From Sapria himalayana (Eukaryota > Streptophyta > Magnoliopsida > Malpighiales > Rafflesiaceae): a stretch of 64,000 bases of DNA. The notes beneath the pieces were generated by a model that was not told where the DNA came from, made no database searches, and was given only the letters and a program-made list of their open reading frames with translations. Location of the stretch: assembly GCA_029783825.1 (NCBI GenBank), contig JAREIK010000740.1, positions 16,073-80,072 on the forward strand, written 5' to 3'. This document shows positions 23,136 through 38,504 of the stretch, piece after piece; positions within the stretch are counted from its first letter, which is position 1, and each line of letters begins with the position of its first letter. A program made the translations under genes and the position numbers.

Positions 23136-26100
23136 ACAAATTGATAGACAAATTGATAGATAAATTGATAATTAGATAGATAGATAGATAGTAGATAAAT
23201 AGACAAATAGATAGACATATAGATAGATAGATAGGTAGGTAGGTAGATAGCTAGGTAGGTAAATAGATAGCTAAATAGATTATTAAACAAATAGATAGAA
23301 AGATAGATAAACAGATTGATAGACAAATAGATAAACAAAAAAATAAATAGATTATTAGATAGATAGATAGATAGACAGATAAACATATAGATGATTAAAT
23401 TATAATATAGATAAATATATAAATATATAGATAGTTAGATAGACATATAGATATAAAGATAAATAGATAGATAGACATATAGGTAGATAGATAGATAAAT
23501 AGATAGATAAATAGATAGATAGATAGATAGACAGAAAGATAGACAGATAGATTGGTAGATAAATAGATACATAGATAGACAGATAAATATATAATTATGT
23601 AGACATGTAGATAGGCAGATATATAAGCAGATAAAAAAATATATAGATAGATAGATAGAAAAATAGATAAATAGATAGATAGCTAGATATATAGATGGAT
23701 AGAGAGATAAAAAGATAGATAAATAGATAAATAGATAGATAAAAAGCCAAACAGATAGATATACAGATAGAGCGACATATAAATAGACAGATAAATAGAT
23801 AGGTAAATTGATAGATTGATATCCAAAATGATAGACAGATAGATATACAGATAGAATGACAGATTAATAGACAGATTGATAGATATATTTATAGACAAAT
23901 TGATAGATAGATAGAATTATAGAATGATAGATTGATATATTTATAGATTAATAGTGAGATAGAGTGATAGTTAGTTAGATAAATAGACAGAAAGATGGAC
24001 AGATAGATAGTAGACATATAAATAGATAGATAGATAGATAGATAAAAAGATAGACATATTGAATGACAGATTTATAGATAGGCTGATAGATAGAAAGATA
24101 GATATATTGATAGATTAATAGATAGATTGATATGCAAATTGTTAGATAGATTTATAGACATATGAGATATATATAGAAAGAAAATTGATAGATATATAGA
24201 TAGAATTATATATAGATACATATCTTGATAGACAAATAGATAGATAAATAGATAGATAGATAAACTGAAAGATAAATTGATTGATAGACAAATAGATTGA
24301 TAGATATCTAGATATATAAATAGATAGAAATATAAAGAGACAGATTGACATATAGATTTATAGAAAATTATAAGACAGATATATATACAGATATATAGAC
24401 AAATTAATAGGCAGAATGATAGATAAATTTATAGATAATTTGATAACATATTGATAGATAGTTTGATAGATCTATTGATAGATAAATAGATAGACATTAT
24501 GTTAGAAAGATTGATAGACAATTTTATATATAGAATGATTGATAAATTGATAGATAGATTGATAGAGAGAAAGTTATACAGATTGATAGACTGATAGATA
24601 GAGAGATTGATACATAGATAGATAGATAGATAAAAAGATAAAAAAATAGATTGATATGTTGATAGACAAATTTATCGACAAATTTATCGACAAATTGATA
24701 GGCAGATTGATAGAAAGATTAATAGATAGATTGATTAATAGATTTATAGATAGATTAATTGTTAGATATATAGACAGATAGATAGAAAAATAGATAGATA
24801 AATAGAAAGATAGATAGATCAAAAGATAGATAAATAGATAGTTAGATATATAGATAGCCAAAAAGAGTGATAGATAGATATCTAGATAAACATATAAATA
24901 GATAGATATATATAAACAAATAGAAAGAGAGACAGATAGACAGATAGATTCTATATAAAGAGATAAGTATATATATAGACAAATAGATAAATTGATAGAC
25001 AGACAGACATACAGATAGAAAGATAGATATATTGACTAACATAAAGACAGACACAAACAAGATAGACAAAAATAGATATATAGTTAAAATATAGACAGAT
25101 ACATAGATAGATAGACAGATAGACAGACAGACAGATAGATAGATAAATAGACATATAGATTGATAGATAGAAGATAGATTAACATATATATATATATATA
25201 GACAGATAGACATACAGAAAAATATATGGTCATTCAAATAGATAGTTAGATAATTAGAAAAATAGATAGATAGATATATATATACATACATACATTGATA
25301 AATAGATATATAGAAATTCAAAAAGACAAAAAGACATTTTGGTATGAATATATTCAGGAAGGTAAGTGATAGACAGATAAACATACAGACATGCAAATAC
25401 ACAGACAGATAAACAAACAAACAAAAAGTCATACAAACAAATAAATAGATAGACAGACAGATAGACAAATATATAGACAATTTGATAGATAGATTAATAG
25501 GAAGATTGATATAGAGATAGATAAATAGCTTGATAGAAAGATTGATAAATATATTGATAAACAGATAAATAGATAGATAGTTAGAGAAATACATAGACAA
25601 ATAGACAGAAAAATTGGTAAATAAAAATATAGATAGAAAAATAAATAGATAGATAGATAAATAGATAGATAGATAAATAGATAGATAGATTGATATATAT
25701 ATATAAATAAAGTAAATGATAGATAGATAAAAAGATAGATACTTATATACATAGATAGAATAATAGATAGATTGATAGAAAATTTGATAGATCGATTGTT
25801 AGACAAATAGATCTACATTTTGATAGATTGATTGATAGATAGATAGATAGATAGATTGATTAATTGAAAGAATAATTGATAATAGATTAATAAAAAGATT
25901 GATTGATAGATAGTTAGACAGATTGATAGACATATAGATAGACATATTGATATATAGATAGACAGACAGATTGATATATAGATTGATTGACATATAGTTT
26001 GATAGATAAATAGACACATAAAGAGTCTGATATATCGATAAATTATTAGACAAATAGATTGTTATATAGATAAACAAATAGATAATTATAAAGACTGATA

Positions 26101-28115
26101 GATAGACAGATTGATAGAATGATTGATACACATATTGAAAATATATAGATAGATAAATTGGTATATTGATAGAAAGATATATAGACGGATAGATTGAAAA
26201 ATTATTAGATAGATTTATAGATAGATAGATAGATATAAAGATTGATTAATTGATTGAGAGTGAGTTTGATCGATAGATTGTAAAATAATAGATGATAAAA
26301 TAGATAGGTAGATTGATAGAAAGATAGATAGGCAAATAGATAGATAGATAGATTATTTGACATATGGATAAACAAGTAGATAGATATATAGATATACAGA
26401 TTGATATAATGAAAGATAGATAAATAGTGAGATAGATGAGTAGAAGTTAGATAGACAGATAGATAGACAAATGATAATCAAATAGAGACATATACAGATA
26501 GAAAGCTAGAGAGAGAGATAGATAAATAGATAGAAAGACAGATAAATAGATAGATAGACAGATAAATAAATATATAGATAGAGAGATAGAAAGATATATA
26601 GAAAGATATAAAAAAAGATAGACAAATAGATAGATAGATAAACAGATATATAGATATATAGATAGATAGATAGATAAACATATAGATAGATAGATAGACA
26701 GAAAGAAAGATAGAAAGATATATAAAAAGATAGGTAGATAGAGAGATTAACATACATATATTCAAATAGACAAAAAAATAGATAGATACATAGTTAGATA
26801 GATAGATTGGTAGACAACCAGATATAAAGACATATAGGTAGTTAGTCAATCATTTTGTTAGTCAAGCAGGCAGATATTCAGGCAGACAGGTAGACAAATA
26901 GAAAAATAGACAAATAGATAGATAGAAAAATAGACAGACAGAAAAATTGACAAACACACAATTAGACAGACACACAAACAAACAAATAAACAGACAAACA
27001 GATGGACAAATAGACAAATTGATAGACAAACAAATAGATAAATAGAATGCAGAATACAAAATATATAAATAGTTTGATAAATAGATTAATAGATAAATTG
27101 ATAGATAGTTAGATAGACAGATATCTAGATATATAGACATATAGATAAAAAGATAGATAGACTAATAGATATACACATAGATATATAGATAAATAGATAG
27201 AAAGATAGACAAAGAGATAGAAAGATAGATGGATACATATTAGATAGATAGATAGATAGATAGAAATATAGATACATAGACAAATATATAGAAAAATAGA
27301 CACACATATAGATACATAGAAAGACTAATAGATAGAGATACAAAGATATAGATAGAGAAATTGGTAGATAGATAAAAAGATAGATAAGATAAACAAATTA
27401 ATAGGTAGATAGATAGAGAGTTGATAGATAAATAGATTGATAGACATATAGATAGATAGACATATAGATAGATAGATAGAATTATTAATTGATAGATAGA
27501 TTGATAGATAGAATGATTAATTGATAGATAGATTGATAGACAGAGTAATAACCAAATTTATATATAGATTGATATATAGATTGATAGACAAATAGATAGA
27601 TAGAATGATAGGCAGAGCGATAGAAAAATAAATTGATATATAGATAGACAAATCTTAAAACAAATATCTAGATAGATTATTTAACAGAAATATAAATAGA
27701 TAGATCAAGATATAGATAGATAGATAGATATATAGACTAAGAGTTTGAGAGATAGATAGACAGAAAAATAGACAAACAGATAGATAGATATATAGATAGA
27801 TATACATATGGATAGAAAGATTGTTATATAGAAAAATACATAGATAGATAGAGACATAGATAGATAGAAATATAGATAGATACATAAATCAAGAGTTAGA
27901 TCGATAAATTTATTGAATGATAGATAGAATGATAGATAGATTTGTAGATAGATAGATAGATAAATATTTTGATATACATATAAATAGACTTATAGATAGA
28001 TAGAAAGCTATATAGATCGATAGATGGACATATGGATAGGTATACAGATAGGCAGATATATTGACAGATAGATAGTCGGATATATATTTAGATAGATAGT
28101 TAAATTGATAGACAC

Positions 28116-28152
<37 letters not shown>

Positions 28153-28289
28153 AGATAGACAGACAGACAGACAGACAGATAAATAGGTAGACATATAGAT
28201 AGATAGATATATAGACAGTTTGATAGGTTGATATACAAATAAATAGATAGATAGATAGAAAGATAGACATATAGATAGATAGTAAGATA

Positions 28290-28985
28290 GATAGATAGAT
28301 AGATAGGCAGATAGATAGGCAGATAGATAGACAGAAAGATCAACAGGTAGACAGACAGATAGAAAGATATATAGATAGTCAGATACATAAATTGATAGAT
28401 AGATAGATATATAGATATATAGATATATAAATAGATAGATATGTAAATAGATACACGATTGACTTATAGATAGATAGATAAATAGATAGAAGACAAATAG
28501 ATAGACATATAGAAAGATATAAAGATAAACAGATAGATAGAAAGATATATAGACAAATTGATATAAAATTTGATAAATTGATTAATAGATTAATTGATAG
28601 AGAGATTTATAGACAGATTGATAGATAGATTAATAAATATACATAAAGATAGATAAATAGATAGATAGACATATAGATAGATAGTTAGATAGATAGATAG
28701 ATAGGTAGATAGATAGGCAAATAGATAGACAGAAAGATCGACAGACAGACAGACATATAGATAGATAGAAAGATATATAGATAGTCAGATACATAAATTG
28801 ATAGATAGATAGATATATAGATAGATAGATATGTAAATAGATACACTATTGACTTATAGATAGATAGATAAATAGATAGACATATAGAAAGATATAAAGA
28901 TAAATAGATAGATAGAAAGATATATAGACAAATTGATATAAAATTTGATAAATTGATTAATAGATTAATTGATAGAGAGATTTAA
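28290..28985 (+). repeat. Tandem duplication within the GATA array (about 375-390 bp unit)
   Basis: Both copies contain the same ordered variants: GGCAGATAGATAG, AGTCAGATACATAAATTGAT, ATGTAAATAGATACAC (28441 and 28831), ATTGACTTATAG, and ATATAAAATTTGATAAATTG (28561 and 28936). Offset is 390 bp, falling to 375 bp after a 15-bp indel. The few differences suggest a recent event relative to the decay of the array. Confidence 0.85.
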
Positions 28986-29103
28986 AGAAAGATTGATTTA
29001 CAAATTGATAAACAAATTGATTGATAGATAGATAAATAGATTAAGATGTAGATAGAGAGATAGATAGAGATATAGATATGCAAATAGATAAATAGATAGA
29101 TAG

Positions 29104-29116
<13 letters not shown>

Positions 29117-29134
<18 letters not shown>

Positions 29135-29143
29135 AACACACAC
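29117..29143 (+). repeat. (TA)n-(CA)n microsatellite
   Basis: Alternating TA then CA dinucleotides interrupting the GATA array, with one AAAC-type interruption. Confidence 0.8.
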
Positions 29144-31346
29144 ATATAGATAGATAGATTTATTTATTTATTTATATATTGATAGATAGATATATAGATA
29201 TATAAAAAAAATGGATAGATAGATATATAGATATATAGAAAGAAAGTATAATAGATAGACATATAGATCGAAAAATTTTTAGATAAATTGACACACAGAA
29301 TGATAGATAGATTGATAGACAGTTTATTAGTAGATTGTTAGATAGATTAATACATAGATTGATAGACAGATTAAAAGATAGAATGATAGACATAATGATA
29401 TATAGATTAAAATACAAATTGAATGACAGATTGATAAATAAATTGATAGATAGACAAATAAATTGACAGATAGATAGATATATTGATAGTAAGATAGTTA
29501 CATAGATAGATAGATAGTAAAAATGATAGATAGAGAGATAGATAGATAGATACACATATAGATAGGTAGTTAGATATACAGATAGATAGATATTTTATTA
29601 TATAGATAGATAGAGAGATAGACAGATAAATAAATAGATAAATAGATAAACAGATAAACAGATTAACAAATAGATAGACATATAGTTAGATATATAGATA
29701 GTCAAATAGATAGATAAATAAATGAATAGATAAATAGATAAATAAATATTTAGATATATAGACAAATAGATATAGAGATAGCTAGATATTTTTCTAGATA
29801 GATTTATAGATAGAAGGATAGATACATATACAGATAGATAAATAAATATATCTATAGATATAAAGATAGATAAATAGATAGAGAGATAGATCAATAGATT
29901 AATAGATAGATTGATATACATATTGATACACAAATTGTTATAAAGATGGTAGATAAATTTATCGAGAGAAAGATATTTAGATAGATATACAAATTGATAG
30001 ATAGTTTGATAAATAGATCGATCGATAGATAGATCGACAAATTGATCGATAGATTGATAGTTAGATTCATTGAAAAATTAATAGTCATATTGATAGATAC
30101 TTTGATAGATAGATTAATAGATAGATTTATAGATAGATAGATAGACATGTAGATAGATAGATTGAAAGATAGATAAAAATACATATAGATATATATATAT
30201 ATATATATATATAAACAGAAAGATAGAAAGAAAGATAATCAAAATGATAGATAAATATATTGATAGAATGATGGACAGGTAGATAGACAAATATAAAAAT
30301 AGATAGATTAAAGATAGATTGACAGATAGATAGACATATAAATAGACAAATAGATAGACGGATCGATAGAGAGCTTATTAGATAGATAAATATACAAATA
30401 GATAGACAAATAGTTAGATAGATATATAGATATATGAAAGACATATAGATAGGCAGATTATTAGATAGATAGATAGATAGATTGATTGATTGATATATAT
30501 ATACACATATATATAGACAGACATATAGATAGATAGATAGATAGACAAACAGACAAACAGATAGATAGATAGTAAGATAAATAAATAGATAGATATGTAG
30601 ATTTATAGATAGAATGATAGATTGATTGATTGAAAGATTGATAACAAATTAAAAGATAAATTTATAGAAATATTGAGAGTAAGATTGATTGACATATTAA
30701 TATAAAAATAGATAGACAAATATATAAAGTGAATGATAGATTGATTGATAGATAATTAGATAGATAGATAGATAGACAGGTAGACTGATTGATAGACAAA
30801 TAAATTAATAAATAAATGGAGAGTTTAATAGATAAATTGATAAATAGATTGATAGGCCAGTAAATAGATAGATAGATAGATAGATTGCTTGATTGATTGA
30901 TAGATTTATAGACAGAAATATAGATAGATATAAAAGTCAGATACATAGATTGATAGATAGATAGATCTATACCTAGATAGATATATAGATTGTTTGATAG
31001 ATAGATTGACATTTAGATTGATAGGTAGATAGACATAAAGATTGATAGATAGTTAGATCAATAGATAGAGTGAAAGATAGATTTATAAATAGATAGAAAT
31101 TTAAAAGATAGATAGAATGATTGATATATAGATATACATTTTGATAAATAGATTGATCGAGTTATTGATAAATATATTAATATAAAATTGGTAAATTGAT
31201 TGAAAGACATATTGATTAGATAGATTGAGAGACAAAAAGATACACATTTAGATATACAGTGAGATAGATAGATGATAGACAGATAGATTGACAATTAGAT
31301 AGACAGATTCTTAGACAAATAGATAGTTAGATAGATAGATAGATAG

Positions 31347-31350
<4 letters not shown>

Positions 31351-31392
<42 letters not shown>
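31351..31392. repeat. (TA)n microsatellite
   Basis: Uninterrupted alternating AT of about 42 bp within the GATA array. Confidence 0.95.
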
Positions 31393-31394
<2 letters not shown>

Positions 31395-32104
31395 TAGATA
31401 GACTGATAGATTGATTTATTGATATACAGATTGATTATAGAATTATGGAAAGATAGATAGATTGATTGATATATAGATTAATAAGTAGATCGATAGACAT
31501 AATGATATACAGATTGATAGACAATATAATAGATAGATAGATTGATTGATTAATTTATTAATTTATTAATTGATTGATTATTTCAATGATAGATAGACAA
31601 ATAGATAGACAAATTGATAGATAGATAGACAGATATATAAATAGATAAATAGCTAGATAAATAGATAAATAGACAAATAGATTGAGAAACTAATAGATAA
31701 ATAGATAAATACATTTATAGTTAGATAGACAGACATATAGATAGAAAGATATATAGATAGAAAGATATATAGATAGATTGATAGATAGAAAGCTAGATAT
31801 ATAAATAGATAGATAGATAGATAGACAAATACAAATATAGGTAGATAGATAAATATAGAAATAGATTGATAGTTTGAGTGAGAGATTGATAGATTGATTG
31901 ATAGACTAATTTGTATATAAATAGATAAATAGATAGATAGATAAAAAGATAGATAGATAGATAGATTTATAGACAGAATGATAGACACATTGAAAGATAG
32001 ATTTATAAATTGATTGTAAAATATATAGATAGATAGATACATATTCAAATAGATTAATAGATAGATAAAAAGAGAGATAGACAGACATACAGAAAGATAG
32101 ATAT

Positions 32105-32135
<31 letters not shown>

Positions 32136-33193
32136 AACATATTGATTGATACATACATAGACGGATAGAGAGATAGATTAATAGATTGTATATAGATAGA
32201 AGGATAGTTAGATAGATAAATTGATTGATTGAAAGATAGATAGATAGATTGATTGATAGACAGATTGATTGTTCGATTGATACACAGATTGATAGATAGA
32301 TTGAAAGAGAGATGACAAACAAATAGATTACAAGAAAGAAAGATAGATATATATAGAGATAGATAGATAGACAACTAGATAGATAGAAAGATAGATAGTT
32401 AGACAAATAGATATATAGTCATATAGATAGACATATAGAGTCATAGAAAAATAGACAGATAGATAAACAAATAGATAGATAAATAGTTAGATAGATAGAT
32501 AGATTAGTTGATTGATTGATTGATTGATTGACACAGATTGATAGGCAGATAGATACAAACATTGATAAACAGATAGATTGATTGATTAATTAATTGATTG
32601 ATTGTTTGATATATAGATAGATAGACAAAGAGACAAACCGATAGATAGATACATAGAGAGAAAAATAGATAGAAAGACAAATAGATATACAGATAGATAT
32701 ATAGATACATACATAGATTTATAGTTTGATTGAGAGATTGATAGATAGATTGATAAGCCGATACATAGACAGATAGATAGACAACTAGATATACATATAG
32801 ATAGATATATTGCTAGACTGATAGATAGATAGATAGATTTATAGATCGAATAATAGAAAGATTGATAAAAAGATTAATAGACAGATTGATAGATTGATTG
32901 ATAAAAAGATTAATAGATAAATAGATTCATAGTTAAATAGAGAGAAAGATATATAGATAGATAGATAGACAGACAGATAGAGAGCTAGATAAATAGATAG
33001 ATAGATAGATAGATAGATAGACAGATAGATTGAAAGATAGATAAATACATAGACAAATTGATTGACAGACAGGCAGACAGACGGATAGATAGATAGATAG
33101 ACATATTGATAGGTAGATTGATAGGTCATTAATACACAGATTGATAGACATATTGATAGACAGATAGATAGATAAATAGATTGAGAGATATAT

Positions 33194-33195
<2 letters not shown>

Positions 33196-33261
<66 letters not shown>
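33196..33261. repeat. (TA)n microsatellite
   Basis: Uninterrupted alternating TA of about 66 bp, the longest pure run in the 17-kb array. Confidence 0.95.
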
Positions 33262-33264
<3 letters not shown>

Positions 33265-34959
33265 TATAGACATGAAGATAGATAGATAGATATACTTATA
33301 GAAAGATAGATACATAGTCATATTGGTCGATTTATAGACTGATAAATATATAGATAGATAGATATAAAAATAAAAAGATAGATTGATAGAAAGATAGATA
33401 GATTGATTGATAGATTGATACATTGACACATAGATTTATAGATAGATTTATATAAACATTGATACATAGACAGATTGATTGATTGAATGAATAAATAATT
33501 GATAGATAGACAGATAGACAGACATAAAGATTGATAGATATATTTATTGATTGAATAGTTGATTGAGAAATTGATAGATAGATAGACAGATAGATTGATA
33601 GATTGATAGATTGATAGATAGATTGATAAACAAATTGATAGACAAATTAATAGACAAATTGATAGACAAATTGATATACAAATAGATATATATATATATA
33701 TACACACACATAGATAGATAGGTAGATAGTTAGATAGATAGAAAGACACATAGATATATTGGTATATAGATAAATTTATAGATTGATAGATAGATAGACA
33801 TATAAATAGATAGAAAGATAGAGATATTACTAGATAGATAAATAAATAAATTGACAGACAGATAGATAAACAGATATATAGACAATTATATAGATAGATA
33901 AATAGTTAGATAGAAAGATAAATAGATAGATAGATAGCTATATACATAGACATATAAATAGAAAGAAAGTTTGATAGATAGACAGAATGATATACATATA
34001 GATATACATATAGATATACATATAGATATACAAATAGATAGATAGATTGATTGATTGATTGACACAAGATAGACAGATATATACATATATAAATAGATAG
34101 ATAGACATAGATAGACAGATAGATTAACATATAGATATATAGATAAATAGATAGATAAATATATAGAGAGTCTGGATAGATTGATAGACATATTTCTAGA
34201 TAGTTAGATAGATTGATAGATAGATAGAGAGATAAATAGATATATAGATAAAAAATAGATAGATAGATTCATAGTATAATAGATAGACAGATTGAAAGAA
34301 ATAATGATAGTCAGATAGATAAATAGATAGTTTGCTATATAGATAGATAGTTAGAAAGATATATAGAATGATAGACATGTTGATAGAAAGATTCATAGAC
34401 AAATTGATAGATTGATTGGTAGTCAGATTGATAGACAGAATGAGAGACAGATTGATAGATGATTGATCAACAGATAGATATATAGATTGATAGATAGATT
34501 TATAGATAGATTTAATGATAAATTAATAGATTGATTGACAGACATATTGATAAATATATAGATAAATACATAGATAGATAGTTAGTTAGTTAGATATATA
34601 CACAAATAAATAGATTGATAGATAGACTAATATATATACATATAGATAGATAGATTATTAGATAGACAGATAGATTGATAGATAATTAGACAGATAGATT
34701 GACAGATTGATATATAAATAGATAGATTGATAGAAAATCAGATAAATAAAAAGATATATTTACAGATAGATAGACAGAAAGATAGATTGAAAGATAAAAG
34801 ATTGACAGATAGATAGGTAGATAGATAGATAGATAGGTATACAAATAGATAGACAGAAAGATTGATAGAATGATAAATAAATAAACATAAAGTAGACACG
34901 TAGTTAAAAAGATATATAAATAGATAGACATAAATATAAATCGATAGATAAATAAATTT

Positions 34960-35039
34960 TTAAATTGATAGACAAATAGATAGATAAATAGATATATATA
35001 TATCTATCTATTTATCTATCTATTTGTCTATCAATTTAA
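34960..35039. repeat. Perfect inverted repeat (34-bp arms) in the GATA array
   Basis: Bases 34960-34993 are the exact reverse complement of 35006-35039. They are separated by a 12-bp TA-rich spacer. The left arm is GATA-type, so the right arm is the longest stretch of TATC polarity inside the 17-kb array. Confidence 0.95.
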
Positions 35040-37543
35040 ATAGATATAGTTAAATAGATATATTAATAAGTAGTCAGATAGAAATATAGTTAAATAGATT
35101 AAGAGATAGACAAATAGATTGATAGATATATAGATAGAAAGATAGAAATATAGATAGATATATAGATATACAGATAGATTGATTGATTGATTGACAGATT
35201 AATAAATAGATTGATAGCTTGATTGATAGACATATAAGTAGATAGATAGATAGACATAATGATAGATTAATTGATTGACAGATCGATAGATAGATTTATA
35301 CACATATTGATAGAAAGATTGCTAGACTAATTGATAGACTGATTGATATATAGATTGATAGACAAATTTAAAGACATTTAAATTACAAATTGTTAGACAA
35401 ATTGATAGACAAATAGATAGAAAGATATATAGATAGATAGAAATATAGATTAATACATATTTAGATATATAGATAGATAGATAAATAAATAAACTGATAG
35501 TTAGATAGATCGATAGATAGATAGATAAATAGATAGACATATTTATATAGATAGATAGATATAGCCAGATAAATAGATAGTTAGATAGACTTATCAGATA
35601 GAAAGATATAAAGAAAATAGATAGATAGATAAAAAGATATATAGATAGACTGACTTATAGATAGATAGATAGATATATAGATAAATAGTAGATAGAAACA
35701 TAGATAGATAGACATATCTATAGACAAAATGATATTACAGATTGATAGATAGACAGACATACATACATACAGATTGATAGATATATTTATATATATAGGC
35801 ATATAGATAGAGAGATAGATCGATAGATAGACAGATAGATTAATAGATAGATATAAAAATAGATCGATAGATAGATTGAGAGATAGAAATATATATATAT
35901 ATTGATAGATAAATAAATAGACAAATAGATATATAGATAGTCACAAAAATAGAGAGAAAGATAGACATATATATATAAATAGGCAAATAGATAGATAGAT
36001 AGTCACATAGATAGAGAGATAGATAGACAGATATATATAAATATATATATATAGCTAGCTTGCTAGATAGATACACAGACAGATAAATAGATAGATATAT
36101 AAATAGAATGATAGACATATTGATAGAAAGATTGAGACTACTTGGTAAACAGATTAATAGACATAATGAAAGAGAAATTGATAGATTGATTGTTCGACAG
36201 ATTGATAGATAGAAATATATATTTATAGACAAATTAATAGATAACTTAATAGATTGATTTACACATTAATTGACTAATATAAAGATAAATAGATAGATAG
36301 ATAGATTGTTACTAAGATATATATGTAAATAAATAGATCGATAAATAGACTAATAGATATACATATTGATAGACAGATTATTATACAGATAGACAGAAAG
36401 ATAGAAAGATTGATAGAATTAGAGATAAAAAAAGATATATATATATATATATATATAGACAGAAAGATAGAAGATTTACAGATAGATCGAAAAATAGATA
36501 GATAGATCGATAGATATGTATACAAATTGATAGACAGATATATCGATAGATAGATAAATAAATAAACATATAGATAGACACAGTTAAATAGATCAAAAGA
36601 TAGATAGACAAATATATAGATAAATAGATAGATACATAAATACATAGACAGATATATACATAAATAGATAAACAAATAGATAAATTAATAAGTATTCAAA
36701 TAGATATATAGTTTGAGAGATAGAGATATAGATATATAGAAACACAGAAATATAGATAGATAGATATATATATATACAAATAGATAGATGGATTGGCAGA
36801 TAGATAGATAGATAGATTAATAGATAGATTGATAGATAAACATAATGATAGATTAATTGATTGACAGATTGATTAATAGATTTATAGACATAATGATATA
36901 TAGATTGATATATTGATAGACAAATTTATAGGCATTTAAATGACAAATTGATAGAAAAATTGATAGACAAATAAATAAAAAGATATATAGACAGATAGAA
37001 ATACAGAGTAATAAATATTTAGATATATAGATACATAGATAGATAGATAGTTAAATAAACTGATAGATAGATAGATCGATATATAGACAAATAGAATATA
37101 GGTATATAGATAGATAGATAGATAGACATATAGCTAGTTGATAAATATATAGACATATAGATAGACAAATAGAAATAAAATAGATAGACAAATAGAAAAA
37201 AAATAGATAGACAAATAGAAAAAAAATAGATATACAAATAGAAAGACAGATAGATAAACAGATGGATATATAGATATTTAGATATACAGATAAACAATAG
37301 ATAGATACACAGATAGATAGACATATCAATAGACAAATAGATATATAGATATATAGATAGACTTGATAGATAGACAAACAGACAGACAGATAGATAGATA
37401 GAGAGAGATATATATATATATATATATATATTTTTTATTTATATATAAAAAGAGAGAGAAAGATTGATAAATATATGGATATATTATTAGATAGATATAC
37501 AGATAGATAGACAAATAGATAGATAATGAGATAGATAGATAGA

Positions 37544-37575
37544 CACACACACACACACACACATACATACATACA
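37544..37575 (+). repeat. (CA)n with CATA extension
   Basis: About ten ACAC dinucleotides followed by CATACATACATACATA, in the GATA array. Confidence 0.85.
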
Positions 37576-37663
37576 TATAGATAGATAGATATACAAATAT
37601 ATTGATAGATACATAAATATACAAATAGATAGATAGATAGTCACATAGATAGAGATATAGATA

Positions 37664-37665
<2 letters not shown>

Positions 37666-37702
<37 letters not shown>

Positions 37703-37738
37703 CTAGTTTGATAGATAGACAGATAGAAAGAAAGAAAG

Positions 37739-37771
<33 letters not shown>
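37666..37771. repeat. Two (TA)n runs separated by a short GATA/GAAA segment
   Basis: Pure alternating TA occurs at 37666-37701 and 37740-37771. A segment containing AGCTAGTTTGATAG and GAAAGAAAGAAAG lies between them. Confidence 0.9.
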
Positions 37772-37774
<3 letters not shown>

Positions 37775-38113
37775 ATAGCTAGTCATGAAAGATTGATGGA
37801 TAGATAGACATACAGCCAAAAAATAGACAATCAAATTAGTAAATAGATAGATAGATAGATAGATAGACTGATAAACAGATAGACAGTCAGTCAGTCACTT
37901 AGTTTGCTAAGCTGGTAGATAGTTAGGTAGGCAGACAGAAAGACAAATAGAGAGACAGATAAACAAACAAATAGACAAACTTACAGACAGACAACAAATA
38001 TATAGATAGATAGACAGTTAGATAAATAAATAGATAGATAGAAATAAAGAAGGATACACAGATTTATAATCAGATTAATAGATAGATTATTAGACAAATA
38101 GATAGACAGATAG

Positions 38114-38117
<4 letters not shown>

Positions 38118-38154
<37 letters not shown>
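38118..38154. repeat. (TA)n microsatellite
   Basis: Pure alternating TA of about 37 bp. Confidence 0.95.
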
Positions 38155-38158
<4 letters not shown>

Positions 38159-38453
38159 TATAGATATACATAAAGATAGACAGAAAGATATACACAAAGA
38201 TAGATAGATATATAAATAGATCGATAGATAGAATCACAGATTGATAAATTAATAGATATATAGACAAATAAGTATATAGATAGATAGACATAAAGATAGA
38301 TAGATAGACAGATAAATAGTCACATAAATAGATAGATAGATAGATAGATATATATATATATACAGATAGATTGATAGATAGATAGACAGAATGATCGGTA
38401 TATAGATAAATAGATATATCGATACATACACATACATTCTTAGATAGATAGAC

Positions 38454-38456
<3 letters not shown>

Positions 38457-38500
<44 letters not shown>
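38457..38500. repeat. (TA)n microsatellite
   Basis: Pure alternating TA of about 44 bp. Confidence 0.95.

Positions 38501-38504
<4 letters not shown>

Noticed and set aside
24842..25600. Long minus-strand open frames (up to 252 codons) rich in Ser, Ile, Tyr and Leu across all GATA arrays
   Set aside because: TATC repeated in any frame gives Tyr-Leu-Ser-Ile with no stops. Several frames are open at once, there is no conserved start or domain, and composition follows the DNA repeat exactly. The same applies to plus-strand frames in the TATC blocks.
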